Shown piece by piece: positions 34,301 to 42,081 of a stretch of DNA of 51,222 nt. Both the position numbers and the translations under genes were made by a program. This DNA comes from an uncultured Prevotellaceae bacterium. GTDB lineage: Bacteria; Bacteroidota; Bacteroidia; Bacteroidales; Bacteroidaceae. Where the stretch lies: assembly GCA_900318795.1 (NCBI GenBank), contig ONLU01000027.1, positions 1 through 51,222 on the forward strand, written 5' to 3'. The notes beneath the pieces are model-generated. The model was not told the origin of the DNA, did not search any database, and saw only the letters and a program-made list of their open reading frames with translations. How positions within the stretch are numbered: position 1 is the stretch's first letter; each line of letters opens with the position of its first letter.

Positions 34301-34326
34301 TCTTGGGGAATATTCGTTGTACTCAT
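31303..34326 (-). CDS. Tandem receiver domains joined to a PPDK_N (PEP synthase-type ATP-binding) domain
   Basis: About 1007 residues from ATG 34324-34326 (MSTTNIPQEF). The first receiver-like domain (about 27-150) has lost the phospho-Asp: DLVICMPG ends the third strand. The second (about 175-330) has acidic LVEDN, candidate phospho-Asp in ISDTRFP (about 250), Ser in LILQSSE and Lys in FVDKNSKK. The PPDK_N domain (about 442-815) shows GGKGRGLAFL, IAIRSSSLLEDS, and FYLLQIRPI. A C-terminal region of about 190 residues with GPGRWGSSDPWLG follows. The swivelling phospho-His and PEP/pyruvate barrel domains of true PEP synthase are missing. The protein may be a phospho-regulated ATP-dependent phosphotransferase; its substrate is unknown. 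Confidence 0.85.
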   Translation of the reverse strand: MSTTNIPQEFNNFFLKDVSFVNLMTKRIFNILIVANPYDAFMLEDDGRIDEKLFDEYMELGLRYPPTFTQVSTTEEANEVLKTTDIDLVICMPGNADNDAFAVARDIKQIAPQIPCVVLTPFSHGITKRIEHEDMSIFDYVFCWLGNTNLILSIIKLIEDRMNIEHDIKEAGVQMIMLVEDNIRFYSSVLPNLYNYILAQSKNFSTEALNPHAAAQRKRGRPKVVLATNYEEAMQWYEKYHDNVLGVISDTRFPMKTHEGRLSHVEEGDAEAGLKLLREIRRRDEYVPLILQSSEIINKEKAEAEGFRFVDKNSKKMNVDLRQLIEEHMGFGDFVFRDPKTKEEVCRVSSLKELQDNIFKIPNDSMLYHISRNHMSRWLCARAIFPVSQFLKTVTWHKLKDVDAHRQIIFDAIVQYRRMKNIGVVAVFDRLKFDRYAHFARIGDGSLGGKGRGLAFLDNIIKRHPELNQFDNATVQIPKTVVLCTDFFDEFMDKNNLWSIALSDAPDEEILQHFMRAQLPDSLIADFFTFFDAVKSPIAIRSSSLLEDSHYQPFAGIYSTYMIPYLDDKYEMLRMLACAIKGVYASVYYRDSKAYMTATSNVIDQEKMAVILQEVVGNSYGTRFYPTFSGVLRSLNYYPIGDELAEEGIASLALGLGKYIVDGGQTLRVSPYHPRQVLQTSEMDTALRETQTRFYALDMSHVGDDFKVDDGFNILNLRVKEADKDQSLNGIASTYDPTDQIIRDGIYEGGRKVISFCGVLQHGIFPLPEILQLSQKYGSEDMRRPVEIEFACNLNTGPQGKVTGDFYLLQIRPIVDSKQVLDEDLAAIPDEQCLLRSYTSLGHGISEDVVDVVYVKTDDDFTAANNPLIADQIEQINRKFLAEDKNYVLIGPGRWGSSDPWLGIPVKWPHISAARLIVEAGLKNYHVDPSQGTHFFQNLTSFGVGYFTINTYTGNGVMQMGVLNQMPAVEETEYVRHVRFEHPLKIMMDGKKQHGVVILPDAAAPQS

Positions 34327-34342
34327 TTTAGCTATTTTCCTG

Positions 34343-34350
34343 CAAAGGTA
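34343..34350 (-). promoter_or_regulatory. Promoter -7 element of the receiver-PPDK_N gene
   Basis: The minus strand reads TACCTTTG, about 17 bases before the ATG at 34326. This position excludes the longer start at 34365. Confidence 0.55.
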
Positions 34351-34394
34351 CAAAATATTTCTCAATTCATCATCCTAAATTCTCAATTTATTTG

Positions 34395-34402
34395 TACCTT
34401 TG
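34395..34402 (+). promoter_or_regulatory. Promoter -7 element of the DASS transporter gene
   Basis: TACCTTTG lies about 30 bases before the ATG at 34432, divergent from the element at 34343-34350. A clear -33 box is not seen. Confidence 0.55.
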
Positions 34403-34431
34403 CAGCCGCAAATTATAAACCTATTTAGAAA

Positions 34432-35937
34432 ATGTTTCACATTTACAAAGGGTATGAGCTTGTAGAAGCCTACCACAACATGAGAACTAATCGCCGCTTT
34501 CATCCCAGTGGCGGATTTAAAAAGACGGCGCAGGCTGTCATTGTAGCTATCATTACTTTATTGCTATGGAATGCGCCGACCGATATATTTGGCATCGAGG
34601 GACTGACCGTCGTACAACAGCGCATCATTGCTATCTTCGCCTTCGCTACGCTGATGTGGATTCTTGAGGTGGTTTCGTCGTGGGCTACCAGTGTTGCCAT
34701 CATAGGACTGATGCTGCTGTTCTGCTCTGACTCGGGTGTCAAGTGGATGTGCGACCCGGAACAGGTAGGCGCACTGCTGTCTTATAAAAGTGTCATGGCA
34801 ACCTTTGCCGACCCTGTCATCATGCTGTTCATCGGCGGATTCATACTGGCCATTGCAGCCACCAAGACGGGACTGGACGCACAACTGGCGAAAGTGCTGC
34901 TGAAGCCTTTCGGCAACAAGAGCGACAACGTACTGCTGGGATTCATCCTCATTACTGGCCTGTTCTCCATGTTCGTGTCCAACACGGCAACGGCAGCCAT
35001 GATGCTGACCTTCCTGACACCAGTATTCCGTCAGCTGCCTCCCGAGGGCAAAGGGCGCATAGCCATGGCACTCAGCATTCCCCTGGCTGCCAACCTCGGT
35101 GGTATGGGAACACCCATCGGCACACCGCCTAACACCATCGCCCTGAAATATCTCAACGACCCAGAGGGACTGAACATGGGACTGGGCTTCGGTGAGTGGA
35201 TGATGTTCATGACGCCGTTGGTTGTCATCCTGCTGTTTGTAGGCTGGTGGCTGCTGAAAACCATCTTCCCCTTCTCGCAGAAGACCGTCGAACTGGAGAT
35301 TGAGGGCGAGATGAAACGCGACGCTCATACCTACATTGTCATCTTCACCTTCTTTATTACGGTAGCCCTCTGGCTGCTTGACACCGTGACAGGTATCAAC
35401 TCATATACCGTAGCCTTGGTACCCTTTGTCATATTTGCACTGACAGGAGTCATCACCAAGCGCGACCTGGAGCAAATTAACTGGTCGGTCATCTGGATGG
35501 TGGCTGGCGGTTTCGCACTCGGCTACGGACTGAACGCATCGGGACTGGCTGCCAATGCCGTCAAGAGCATACCCTTCGGTGAATTCTCACCGCTGCTCAT
35601 CCTGCTACTGTCAGGAATCATCTGCTACGCGCTCTCCAACTTCATCTCCAACTCGGCAACAGCAGCACTACTGATGCCCATCCTTGCCGTGGTCTGCACG
35701 GCTATGGGTGGCAAACTGGAAACGATTGGAGGTACACCCACCGTACTCATCGGCGTAGCCATTGCGGCTTCGAGTGCCATGGTACTGCCCATCTCTACCC
35801 CGCCAAACGCATTGGCCTATGCTACCAATCTGGTACAGCAGAAGGACATGTCGAAAATGGGACTCATCATGGGACTGCTGAGCATGGTGCTGGGGTATAT
35901 CGTACTCTACTTTTTAGGTACCATGCACGTACTTTAG
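34432..35937 (+). CDS. DASS/SLC13 family anion transporter
   Basis: A 501-residue membrane protein with about eleven hydrophobic segments. The paired SNT signature motifs are present: FVSNTATAAMMLTFLTP (about residue 182) and FISNSATAALLMPIL (about residue 405), each near a helix hairpin. This family imports dicarboxylates, citrate or sulfate with sodium. The LGGMGTPIGTPPNTIAL loop is also characteristic. Sequence alone does not separate dicarboxylate from sulfate transport. It is a single-gene unit with its own promoter. The first 30 residues are polar and cytoplasmic. Confidence 0.88.
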   Translation: MFHIYKGYELVEAYHNMRTNRRFHPSGGFKKTAQAVIVAIITLLLWNAPTDIFGIEGLTVVQQRIIAIFAFATLMWILEVVSSWATSVAIIGLMLLFCSDSGVKWMCDPEQVGALLSYKSVMATFADPVIMLFIGGFILAIAATKTGLDAQLAKVLLKPFGNKSDNVLLGFILITGLFSMFVSNTATAAMMLTFLTPVFRQLPPEGKGRIAMALSIPLAANLGGMGTPIGTPPNTIALKYLNDPEGLNMGLGFGEWMMFMTPLVVILLFVGWWLLKTIFPFSQKTVELEIEGEMKRDAHTYIVIFTFFITVALWLLDTVTGINSYTVALVPFVIFALTGVITKRDLEQINWSVIWMVAGGFALGYGLNASGLAANAVKSIPFGEFSPLLILLLSGIICYALSNFISNSATAALLMPILAVVCTAMGGKLETIGGTPTVLIGVAIAASSAMVLPISTPPNALAYATNLVQQKDMSKMGLIMGLLSMVLGYIVLYFLGTMHVL

Positions 35938-35989
35938 CCCCGCAATTTAACAAAATGTAACCCTTTACGGAAAATTTTTGGGAATTTCT

Positions 35990-36020
35990 TTTGCAGTTTG
36001 CAGGAAATTCCCTATTTTTG
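35990..36020 (+). promoter_or_regulatory. Promoter of gdhA
   Basis: TTTG (35990-35993), 19 bases, TATTTTTG (36013-36020). The leader to ATG 36081 is about 55 bases. Confidence 0.65.
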
Positions 36021-36080
36021 CGTTGTCAAACTAACAAAATGACATTACCCTATATCAAATAACTAAAAATAAACTATACT

Positions 36081-37418
36081 ATGAACGTAGAGAAAATCAT
36101 GCAGGCTCTGGAGCAGAAACATCCAGGCGAAGTAGAGTATCTTCAGGCTGTAAGAGAAGTCCTTGAATCTATTAAGGACGTTTACAACCAGCACCCCGAG
36201 TTTGAGAAGGCGAAGATTGTAGAGCGCATTGTAGAACCCGAGCGCATCACGACCTTCCGTGTGCCCTGGGTAGACGACAAGGGTGAGGTGCAGGTCAACA
36301 TCGGCTACCGTGTGCAGTTCAACAGTGCCATCGGTCCCTATAAGGGCGGTTTGCGCTTCCACGCATCGGTAAACCTCAGCATCCTGAAGTTCCTCGGATT
36401 TGAACAGACATTCAAGAACGCACTGACCACACTGCCTATGGGCGGTGGCAAGGGCGGCAGTGACTTCTCGCCACGCGGCAAGAGCGAGGCAGAGATTATG
36501 CGCTTCTGCCAGGCATTCATGTGCGAACTCTATAAGGTCATCGGACCGGACATGGACGTGCCCGCCGGCGACATCGGCGTAGGCGGACGCGAAATCGGCT
36601 ACCTCTTTGGCATGTACAAGAAGCTGACCTCTCAGTTCCATGGTGCCACCCTGACAGGCAAGGGCATTGAATGGGGCGGTTCCATCCTGCGCCCTGAGGC
36701 TACGGGCTTCGGTGCTCTGTACTTTGTACACCAGATGATGGAAGAGCACGGACTGGACATCAAGGGCAAGACCGTCGCACTCTCCGGCTTCGGCAATGTG
36801 GCATGGGGCGCTGCCAAGAAGGCTACCGAACTGGGGGCCAAGGTCATCACCATCTCAGGTCCTGACGGATACATCTACGACCCTGCTGGTCTGGACGACG
36901 AGAAGATTGACTACCTGCTGGAACTGCGCGCTTCGGGCAACGACATCTGCCAGCCCTATGCAGACGAATTCCCTGGTTCGACGTTCTTTGCTGGCAAGAA
37001 ACCTTGGGAACAGAAGGCCGACATCTATCTGCCTTGTGCCACGCAGAACGAACTGAACGGCGAAGATGCCGACAAGATACTGGCCCAGAAGCCGCTGTGC
37101 GTTGCCGAGGTCAGCAACATGGGCTGCACGGCAGAGGCTGTCAACAAGTTTATCGATGCCAAGCAGCTGTTTGCTCCCGGCAAGGCGGTCAACGCTGGTG
37201 GTGTGGCCACTTCTGGCCTGGAGATGACACAAAACTCGATGCGCATGGCATGGACGGCAGAAGAGGTAGACCAACGCCTGCACCAAATCATGTCGGGCAT
37301 TCACCAGCAGTGTGTGAAATACGGCAAGGAAGCTGGCTATGTGAACTATGTCAAGGGGGCCAACGTCGCCGGCTTCATGAAGGTCGCTAAAGCAATGTTG
37401 GCACAGGGCATTGTATAG
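36081..37418 (+). CDS. gdhA: NADP-type glutamate dehydrogenase
   Basis: A 445-residue enzyme of the hexameric small-subunit class that aminates 2-oxoglutarate, a main ammonium entry in Prevotella. Conserved elements are YKGGLRFHASVNLSILKFLG (about 91-110), the catalytic Lys region LPMGGGKGGSDFSPRGKS (about 119-136), the dinucleotide-binding ALSGFGNVAWGAA and NAGGVATSGLEM near the C terminus. Length is normal. The last codons (QGIV, stop) are the start of a 51-bp tandem repeat that continues past the stop. Codon bias suggests high expression. Confidence 0.96.
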   Translation: MNVEKIMQALEQKHPGEVEYLQAVREVLESIKDVYNQHPEFEKAKIVERIVEPERITTFRVPWVDDKGEVQVNIGYRVQFNSAIGPYKGGLRFHASVNLSILKFLGFEQTFKNALTTLPMGGGKGGSDFSPRGKSEAEIMRFCQAFMCELYKVIGPDMDVPAGDIGVGGREIGYLFGMYKKLTSQFHGATLTGKGIEWGGSILRPEATGFGALYFVHQMMEEHGLDIKGKTVALSGFGNVAWGAAKKATELGAKVITISGPDGYIYDPAGLDDEKIDYLLELRASGNDICQPYADEFPGSTFFAGKKPWEQKADIYLPCATQNELNGEDADKILAQKPLCVAEVSNMGCTAEAVNKFIDAKQLFAPGKAVNAGGVATSGLEMTQNSMRMAWTAEEVDQRLHQIMSGIHQQCVKYGKEAGYVNYVKGANVAGFMKVAKAMLAQGIV

Positions 37419-37522
37419 AGCTCGACGAAGTCAAGGTCTATCAGCCATGCACAGCAGGGCATTGTATAGAGCTCGACGAAGTCAAGGTCTATCTGCCATG
37501 CGCAACAGGGCATTGTATAGAG
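37404..37522 (+). repeat. 51-bp tandem repeat over the 3' end of gdhA
   Basis: CAGGGCATTGTATAGAG occurs at 37404, 37455 and 37506, an exact 51-base period, giving 2.3 copies with few differences. The first copy includes the last gdhA codons and stop. In the third copy ACAGGGC (37505-37511) and GCCCTGT (37522-37528) form a hairpin not possible in the others. Confidence 0.9.
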
Positions 37523-37530
37523 CCCTGTAT

Positions 37531-37549
37531 GTGACCATATCATGGTCAC
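37531..37549. repeat. Hairpin between gdhA and the RlpA gene
   Basis: GTGACCAT and ATGGTCAC are perfect 8-base arms around three bases. No T run follows on the plus strand, so it is not a clear terminator; it lies 12 bases before the next ATG. Confidence 0.6.
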
Positions 37550-37561
37550 CTCCAAAAAAGT

Positions 37562-38074
37562 ATGAAAATTAAGACAACGATAGCTTTTATAGCAACCACC
37601 CTCTCACTTGGTTTCACCCTGTTGCAGGCACAAGACCTGCAACAGGGGAAAGCCTCGTTCTACGCCCGCAGCTTCTCCGGCCACAAGACAGCCAGCGGTG
37701 AGCGACTGCACCACGACTCGCTGACCTGCGCCCACCGTACCTATCCCTTTGGCACTTTGCTGAAGGTCTACAACCCTGCTAATGAAAGAAGCGTTATTGT
37801 CCGCGTTACGGACCGCGGGCCATTTGTCCGTGGTCGCATCATAGACCTCTCCTGGCGTGCCGCCAAAGAGCTGGACATCATTTCAAAAGGCGTTGCCATG
37901 GTTACCGTCCAGAAGGTAGACAACATCATTGTACCCTATCTGCCGTCTGATACGATAGAGCTTCCCGAGCTGGAGCTTGAAACCAACAGCGGAGACAACG
38001 ACGTCATACCTGTCTGGCAGCAAATAGAAAAAGGCTTGCAGGAATCCCGGCAAGCCCAGAAAAAAAGCAAATAA
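37562..38074 (+). CDS. rlpA: RlpA-like double-psi beta-barrel septal ring protein
   Basis: A 170-residue exported protein with signal peptide ([19 protein letters not shown], cleaved near Ala-Gln). The double-psi beta-barrel (about 27-118) contains [31 protein letters not shown], and [16 protein letters not shown] with the candidate catalytic Asp. RlpA proteins bind, and in some species cleave, denuded glycan strands at the septum. No SPOR domain is present, so localisation would rely on something else. No clear promoter was found; it may be read through from gdhA across the hairpins. Confidence 0.88.
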   Translation: MKIKTTIAFIATTLSLGFTLLQAQDLQQGKASFYARSFSGHKTASGERLHHDSLTCAHRTYPFGTLLKVYNPANERSVIVRVTDRGPFVRGRIIDLSWRAAKELDIISKGVAMVTVQKVDNIIVPYLPSDTIELPELELETNSGDNDVIPVWQQIEKGLQESRQAQKKSK

Positions 38075-38092
38075 TCTCTCGGTTCTCTTTAC

Positions 38093-38926
38093 TCATTTTT
38101 TTCGACCCGTGCGGACTGTGAACTCCTGCACCTGGGACGTAATCTCCCGGTTACCCTGTGCCACGGCCACACGTATCACTGCCGTACCGTCCTTCAGTTT
38201 CTTATCTGCCAGGATAGTAGCCGTATAGCGGATGCCACTGTTCGGTTCAATACGCTCGACGTGCAGATTGGGTGAGATATGGATGTGCTTGTTCTCCGAG
38301 ACGTCAAGGACCGTAGGCTGAACGTCGTACAGCACCTTGGACGAATGGTTCATCACCTCAAAGGTCACCTTACACTCCTCACCGGCACGCAGCACACCAT
38401 CGTGGTCGGCATCTATGAAGCGGGCATTACGGATTTCGATCAGCGCATTATACTTGACACTGTATCCCGGCTCTGCTGGAGTCTTCGTCGGGTCGTAGCT
38501 ACGTGGAGGGGCTGCAGTATATCCCCCACCCCGTCCGTCACGCGGACCGGCACCGTCGAAGTCTATGCGGTCGTCACCGCTGTTCGTGGCGTCGTAGCCA
38601 CTGTCGTCATAGCCATAGCTGTCCTGCTGACTCATACGAGCATCTCGGCGCTGGGCACGCTCACGCTTATAGGCTTCATACTTCTCCTGCTCTTTCTGGT
38701 CGGCAGCAGCACCAATGGCAGCACCCACCGCAGCACCGCCGGCCATGCCGACTACAGTGCCGATGTCGTGACCGCGCCATCCACCCGAAATACCGCCAAT
38801 GGCAGAACCCAGCACTGAACCGAACGTAGCACCGGCAAAAGCGCCCTGACCCGTATACGTTCCACAACTGCTCAGCAACACGGCCGAAGCAGTCAAAGCC
38901 ATCATACTCTTCTTCATCATTGTCAT
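38093..38926 (-). CDS. Glycine-zipper outer membrane lipoprotein
   Basis: About 277 residues from ATG 38924-38926; ATGs at 38920 and 38917 are equally possible, while the frame upstream crosses the promoter. A lipobox LLSSC follows a short hydrophobic signal. A glycine-zipper segment (about 27-72) contains GSVLGSAIGGISGG and GMAGGAAVGAAIGAA. A charged Arg/Asp/Tyr/Gly-rich linker follows, then a C-terminal beta-rich domain with RNARFIDADHDGVLRAGEE, a calcium-binding-like loop. Such proteins often insert in or stiffen the envelope; the exact role is unknown. It converges on the RlpA gene. Confidence 0.78.
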   Translation of the reverse strand: MTMMKKSMMALTASAVLLSSCGTYTGQGAFAGATFGSVLGSAIGGISGGWRGHDIGTVVGMAGGAAVGAAIGAAADQKEQEKYEAYKRERAQRRDARMSQQDSYGYDDSGYDATNSGDDRIDFDGAGPRDGRGGGYTAAPPRSYDPTKTPAEPGYSVKYNALIEIRNARFIDADHDGVLRAGEECKVTFEVMNHSSKVLYDVQPTVLDVSENKHIHISPNLHVERIEPNSGIRYTATILADKKLKDGTAVIRVAVAQGNREITSQVQEFTVRTGRKK

Positions 38927-38948
38927 TTGCTTTAATATTTTACCAGTG

Positions 38949-38956
38949 CAAAGGTA
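38949..38956 (-). promoter_or_regulatory. Promoter -7 element of the glycine-zipper lipoprotein gene
   Basis: The minus strand reads TACCTTTG, about 22 bases before ATG 38926. Confidence 0.55.
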
Positions 38957-39033
38957 AACATTTTCCATCAAACTGCAAGGGGATATTCCCGAAAAGTGCA
39001 TAGGGGAAACCCTATGCGATAAATCAGAAAGAA

Positions 39034-39063
39034 ATCGCCCGCAACCATCTGATTGCGGGCGAT
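39034..39063 (-). terminator. Terminator of the ribosomal protein operon
   Basis: ATCGCCCGCAA (39034-39044) and TTGCGGGCGAT (39053-39063) are perfect 11-base arms. The minus strand continues TTTCTTTC. It lies about 40 bases past the rplQ stop. Confidence 0.8.
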
Positions 39064-39100
39064 AACTATAGTGAATTCCTTATGATTCGTTGAATCAATC

Positions 39101-39607
39101 TTATTCTGCCTTGGCCTCTTCTGCAGCTGCCTCAGTAGCGGGAGCCTCTGCCTTCACCTCCTCAGCAGCGGGTGCTGCCTCGGCCTTGGAAGCTGACTTG
39201 CGTGAACGACGAGTCTTCTTCTCAGCCTTAGGAGCCTTGAGCATGTTCTCATCGAAGTCTACGAGCTCGATAAATGCCTTCTCAGCAGCATCTCCTTGGC
39301 GGAAGCCAAGCTTGATGATACGGGTGTAACCACCGGGACGGTCGCCTACCTTCTGAGCTACAGCACCAAAGAGTTCCTTAAGAGCTTCCTTGTTCTGCAG
39401 GTAGCTGAAGACTACACGACGGCTGTTGGTGCTGTCGTCCTTAGAGCGCGTAATCAGCGGCTCCACATATTTCTTGAGTGCCTTTGCCTTGGCGAGGGTC
39501 GTAGTGATTCTTTTGTGCATGATCAGCGAGATGGCCATGTTGGCAAGCATGGCACGGCGGTGGTCAGCAGTACGGCCCAAATGATTGAATTTTCTTCCGT
39601 GTCTCAT
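39101..39607 (-). CDS. rplQ: Ribosomal protein L17 with acidic/Ala-rich tail
   Basis: A 168-residue L17. The conserved core (1-125) begins [20 protein letters not shown]. The last 45 residues are a Lys/Arg patch followed by Ala/Glu-rich repeats, a C-terminal extension common in Bacteroidetes L17 but absent from Escherichia coli. It is the last gene of the alpha operon, 41 bases after rpoA, and is followed by a strong hairpin terminator. Confidence 0.96.
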   Translation of the reverse strand: MRHGRKFNHLGRTADHRRAMLANMAISLIMHKRITTTLAKAKALKKYVEPLITRSKDDSTNSRRVVFSYLQNKEALKELFGAVAQKVGDRPGGYTRIIKLGFRQGDAAEKAFIELVDFDENMLKAPKAEKKTRRSRKSASKAEAAPAAEEVKAEAPATEAAAEEAKAE

Positions 39608-39648
39608 TGTTTGTTTTTTCTTTTAAGCGGACAAAAAGTGACGAACTT

Positions 39649-40520
39649 TTATTCTTTGTCCAGTTTATACTTTGCTATATCGGTTCCAAACGACAGATTC
39701 AGACTCTCGAGCAAATCATCAAGCTCAGTGAGCGATTTCTTACCGAAGTTGCGGAACTTGAGCAGGTCTGTCTTGTTGTACTGCACAAGATCGCCGAGTG
39801 TCTCGACGTCGGCGGCCTTTAGGCAGTTGAGAGCACGAACCGAGAGATTCATGTCGGTCAACTTGGTCTTGAGTAACTGGCGCATGTGCAGAACTTCCTC
39901 ATCAAACTCCTGATTGCCCTCTGTATCATTGTTCTCGAGGGTAATCTTCTCATCAGAGAAGAGCATGAAGTGGTAGATAAGGATCTTAGCAGCCTCCTTC
40001 AAGGCATCCTTTGGATGAATGGAACCATCCGTTGTAACCTCAAGTACCAGTTTGTCATAGTCGGTCTTCTGCTCAACACGATAGGGCTCAACTGAATACT
40101 TTACGTTACGGATTGGGGTGTAGATTGAGTCAATGGCTATCACATTAACGTCGGTGCAGAACTCGCGATTCTCATCAGCGGGTACATATCCACGACCTTT
40201 ATTGATAGTCAAATCAATCTGCATCGAAGCTTTGGAATCTAAATGACAAATCACCAAATCGGGATTTAACACTTCAAATCCAGTCAGATACTTGCCTATA
40301 TCACCGGCTTTAGTACAGAAGAGAACTCATGCTCAACACCAGCAATACGGATGGTGTTGATAGCATAGCCTTCAAGCGATGAAAGAAGAATGCGGCGCAG
40401 GGCATTACCAATGGTAACGCCGAAACCGGGCTCCAAGGGGCGAAATTCGAACTTGCCGAACTTGCCTGTAGCCTCCAACATTACGACTTTATCAGGTTTT
40501 TGAAATGCTAATATCGCCAT
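39649..40520 (-). pseudogene. rpoA: RNA polymerase alpha subunit, internally deleted and frameshifted
   Basis: Two frames cover this gene. The first (40296-40520) reads the alpha N terminus [20 protein letters not shown] to GVEHEFSSV, then LKPVI and a stop. The second frame resumes with [19 protein letters not shown], the expected sequence further along the alpha NTD, and continues through the complete C-terminal domain ([18 protein letters not shown]) to 39649. Between SSV and KAG the family normally has about 42 more residues; only two bases remain at about 40312-40313. About 124 bases are missing, which also shifts the frame. As written no functional alpha subunit could be made, and rpoA is essential and normally single copy, so an assembly error is the simplest explanation. 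Confidence 0.92.
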
Positions 40521-40553
40521 TAATTTAAATGATTTTAGTTCTTAGAGTACAAC

Positions 40554-41114
40554 TCAACGATTGACTCGGTCAGGCATGTGCAGGAACTTACCGCTCTTAG
40601 TCTGCTCGTCCCACTCGATCCAAGGATACTTGCTGTGATTGAAGCCAGCAAGTGCGGCCTCGATGACCTCGAGAGACTTTGCCTTCTCGCGTACACCAAC
40701 AATCTGACCAGGCTTTACAGTGTAAGAAGGAATGTTAACTACGCTACCGTCAACCACGATGTGCTTGTGGCTCACCATCTGGCGGGCTGCAGCACGGGTA
40801 GGAGCGATACCGAGACGGAACACTACATTGTCGAGACGGCTCTCCAGCAACTGAAGCAGCACCTCACCGGTGATACCGTCAGCCTTAGCTGCCTTCTCAA
40901 ACAAATTACGGAACTGGCGCTCAAGAACACCATAGGTGTACTTAGCCTTCTGCTTCTCTGCCAACATGACTGCATACTCCGACTGCTTGCGGCGGCGGTT
41001 ATTGCCATGCTGTCCCGGGGGGAAGTTCCTACGGGACAAAACTTTGTCCGGTCCGAAGATGGCTTCACCAAATCGACGGGCAATTTTTGATTTCGGTCCA
41101 ATATATCTTGCCAT
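40554..41114 (-). CDS. rpsD: Ribosomal protein S4, 3' end altered by a small deletion
   Basis: 186 residues starting [20 protein letters not shown], clearly S4 with its S4 RNA-binding domain ([20 protein letters not shown], about 96-115). The family normally has about 201 residues. Here the frame ends HMPDRVNR. The typical S4 tail IVELYSKN and stop is present in another frame at 40535-40561. Roughly 29 bases that would encode the stretch between MPDR and IVEL appear to be missing. The corrected gene would be 40535-41114 and leave a normal 15-base gap to rpoA. Confidence 0.9.
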   Translation of the reverse strand: MARYIGPKSKIARRFGEAIFGPDKVLSRRNFPPGQHGNNRRRKQSEYAVMLAEKQKAKYTYGVLERQFRNLFEKAAKADGITGEVLLQLLESRLDNVVFRLGIAPTRAAARQMVSHKHIVVDGSVVNIPSYTVKPGQIVGVREKAKSLEVIEAALAGFNHSKYPWIEWDEQTKSGKFLHMPDRVNR

Positions 41115-41151
41115 ATTTCAAAAAAAATTTTTTCCTTATTAATACTTTATA

Positions 41152-41541
41152 TTATACGCGACGACGCTTCGGAGGACGACAGCCATTGTGTGGCAGTGGT
41201 GTAACGTCTACGATTTCAACGACCTCAATACCTGCTCCATGGACGGCACGGATAGCAGACTCACGTCCGTTACCGGGACCCTTTACATAGGCTTTAACCT
41301 TACGAAGACCGAGGTCGAAAGCGACCTTTGCACAATCCTCTGCTGCCATCTGGGCTGCATACGGAGTGTTTTTCTTAGAACCACGGAAGCCCATCTTACC
41401 AGCTGAAGACCAAGAGATAATCTGACCTTCATCGTTAGCGAGCGAAACGATAATATTGTTAAAAGAGCTATGAACGTGAAGCTGGCCAATAGCACTGACT
41501 TTCACGTTTCTTTTCTTAGAAGTGACTGTTTTCTTTGCCAT
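41152..41541 (-). CDS. rpsK: Ribosomal protein S11
   Basis: A 129-residue S11 of normal length, from [20 protein letters not shown] to the basic tail CRPPKRRRV. It carries the conserved GMGFRG-like segment [17 protein letters not shown] and PHNGCRPP. It lies in the small-subunit platform. It is preceded by a heptamer-repeat spacer after rpsM. Confidence 0.97.
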   Translation of the reverse strand: MAKKTVTSKKRNVKVSAIGQLHVHSSFNNIIVSLANDEGQIISWSSAGKMGFRGSKKNTPYAAQMAAEDCAKVAFDLGLRKVKAYVKGPGNGRESAIRAVHGAGIEVVEIVDVTPLPHNGCRPPKRRRV

Positions 41542-41549
41542 AATCTTAG

Positions 41550-41591
41550 TTAATTCTTAATTGTTAACTCTTAATTCTTAACTCTTAATTA
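41550..41591. repeat. Tandem heptamer array between rpsM and rpsK
   Basis: Six consecutive heptamers: TTAATTC, TTAATTG, TTAACTC, TTAATTC, TTAACTC, TTAATTA. The last unit supplies the rpsM stop codon on the minus strand. The array fills most of the 47-base spacer. Confidence 0.85.
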
Positions 41592-41969
41592 CTTCGTGGC
41601 CTTCTTCTTGTTAGCAACAGTCTTCTTCTTACCCTTACGAGTACGAGCATTGTTCTTGGTGCTCTGACCACGTACGGGCAGACCGTTACGATGACGGACT
41701 CCACGATAGCAACCAATATCCATCAATCGCTTGATATTCAACTGGATCTCACTACGAAGATCACCTTCTACTTTGAATTCAGCGCCGATAATTTCACGAA
41801 TCTTGGCTGCCTGATCGTCACTCCATTCGTTGACTTTCAGGTCGCGGCTCACGCCGGCCTTGTCCAAAATCTTTGCTGAACTACTTCGACCTATACCATA
41901 GATATAAGTCAATGCGATTTCGCCACGCTTCTCCTGGGGCAAATCTACTCCAACAATTCTTATTGCCAT
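41589..41969 (-). CDS. rpsM: Ribosomal protein S13
   Basis: A 126-residue S13 with the N-terminal [20 protein letters not shown], the H2TH-like helices and the conserved C-terminal [20 protein letters not shown]. Length is normal. A 112-base spacer upstream contains a possible internal promoter, so the alpha-operon genes may also be transcribed independently. Confidence 0.97.
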   Translation of the reverse strand: MAIRIVGVDLPQEKRGEIALTYIYGIGRSSSAKILDKAGVSRDLKVNEWSDDQAAKIREIIGAEFKVEGDLRSEIQLNIKRLMDIGCYRGVRHRNGLPVRGQSTKNNARTRKGKKKTVANKKKATK

Positions 41970-42022
41970 TTGTAAACTAAAAAAAATTAATAATAAAAAT
42001 CGATTTTTTGCTAAAAAGCACG

Positions 42023-42030
42023 CAAAGGTA
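42023..42030 (-). promoter_or_regulatory. Possible internal promoter upstream of rpsM
   Basis: The minus strand reads TACCTTTG about 55 bases before the rpsM ATG in the longest spacer of the operon. No good -33 box is seen, so this is tentative. Confidence 0.4.
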
Positions 42031-42081
42031 CGCAGAATTTTTGATACTCCGCTACCTTTTTATGCTTATTTAACATAAAAG

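Noticed and set aside
37404-37549. Possible CRISPR array or riboswitch after gdhA
   Set aside because: The copies are contiguous, with a constant 51-base period and no spacers, and there are no cas genes; it is a simple tandem duplication.
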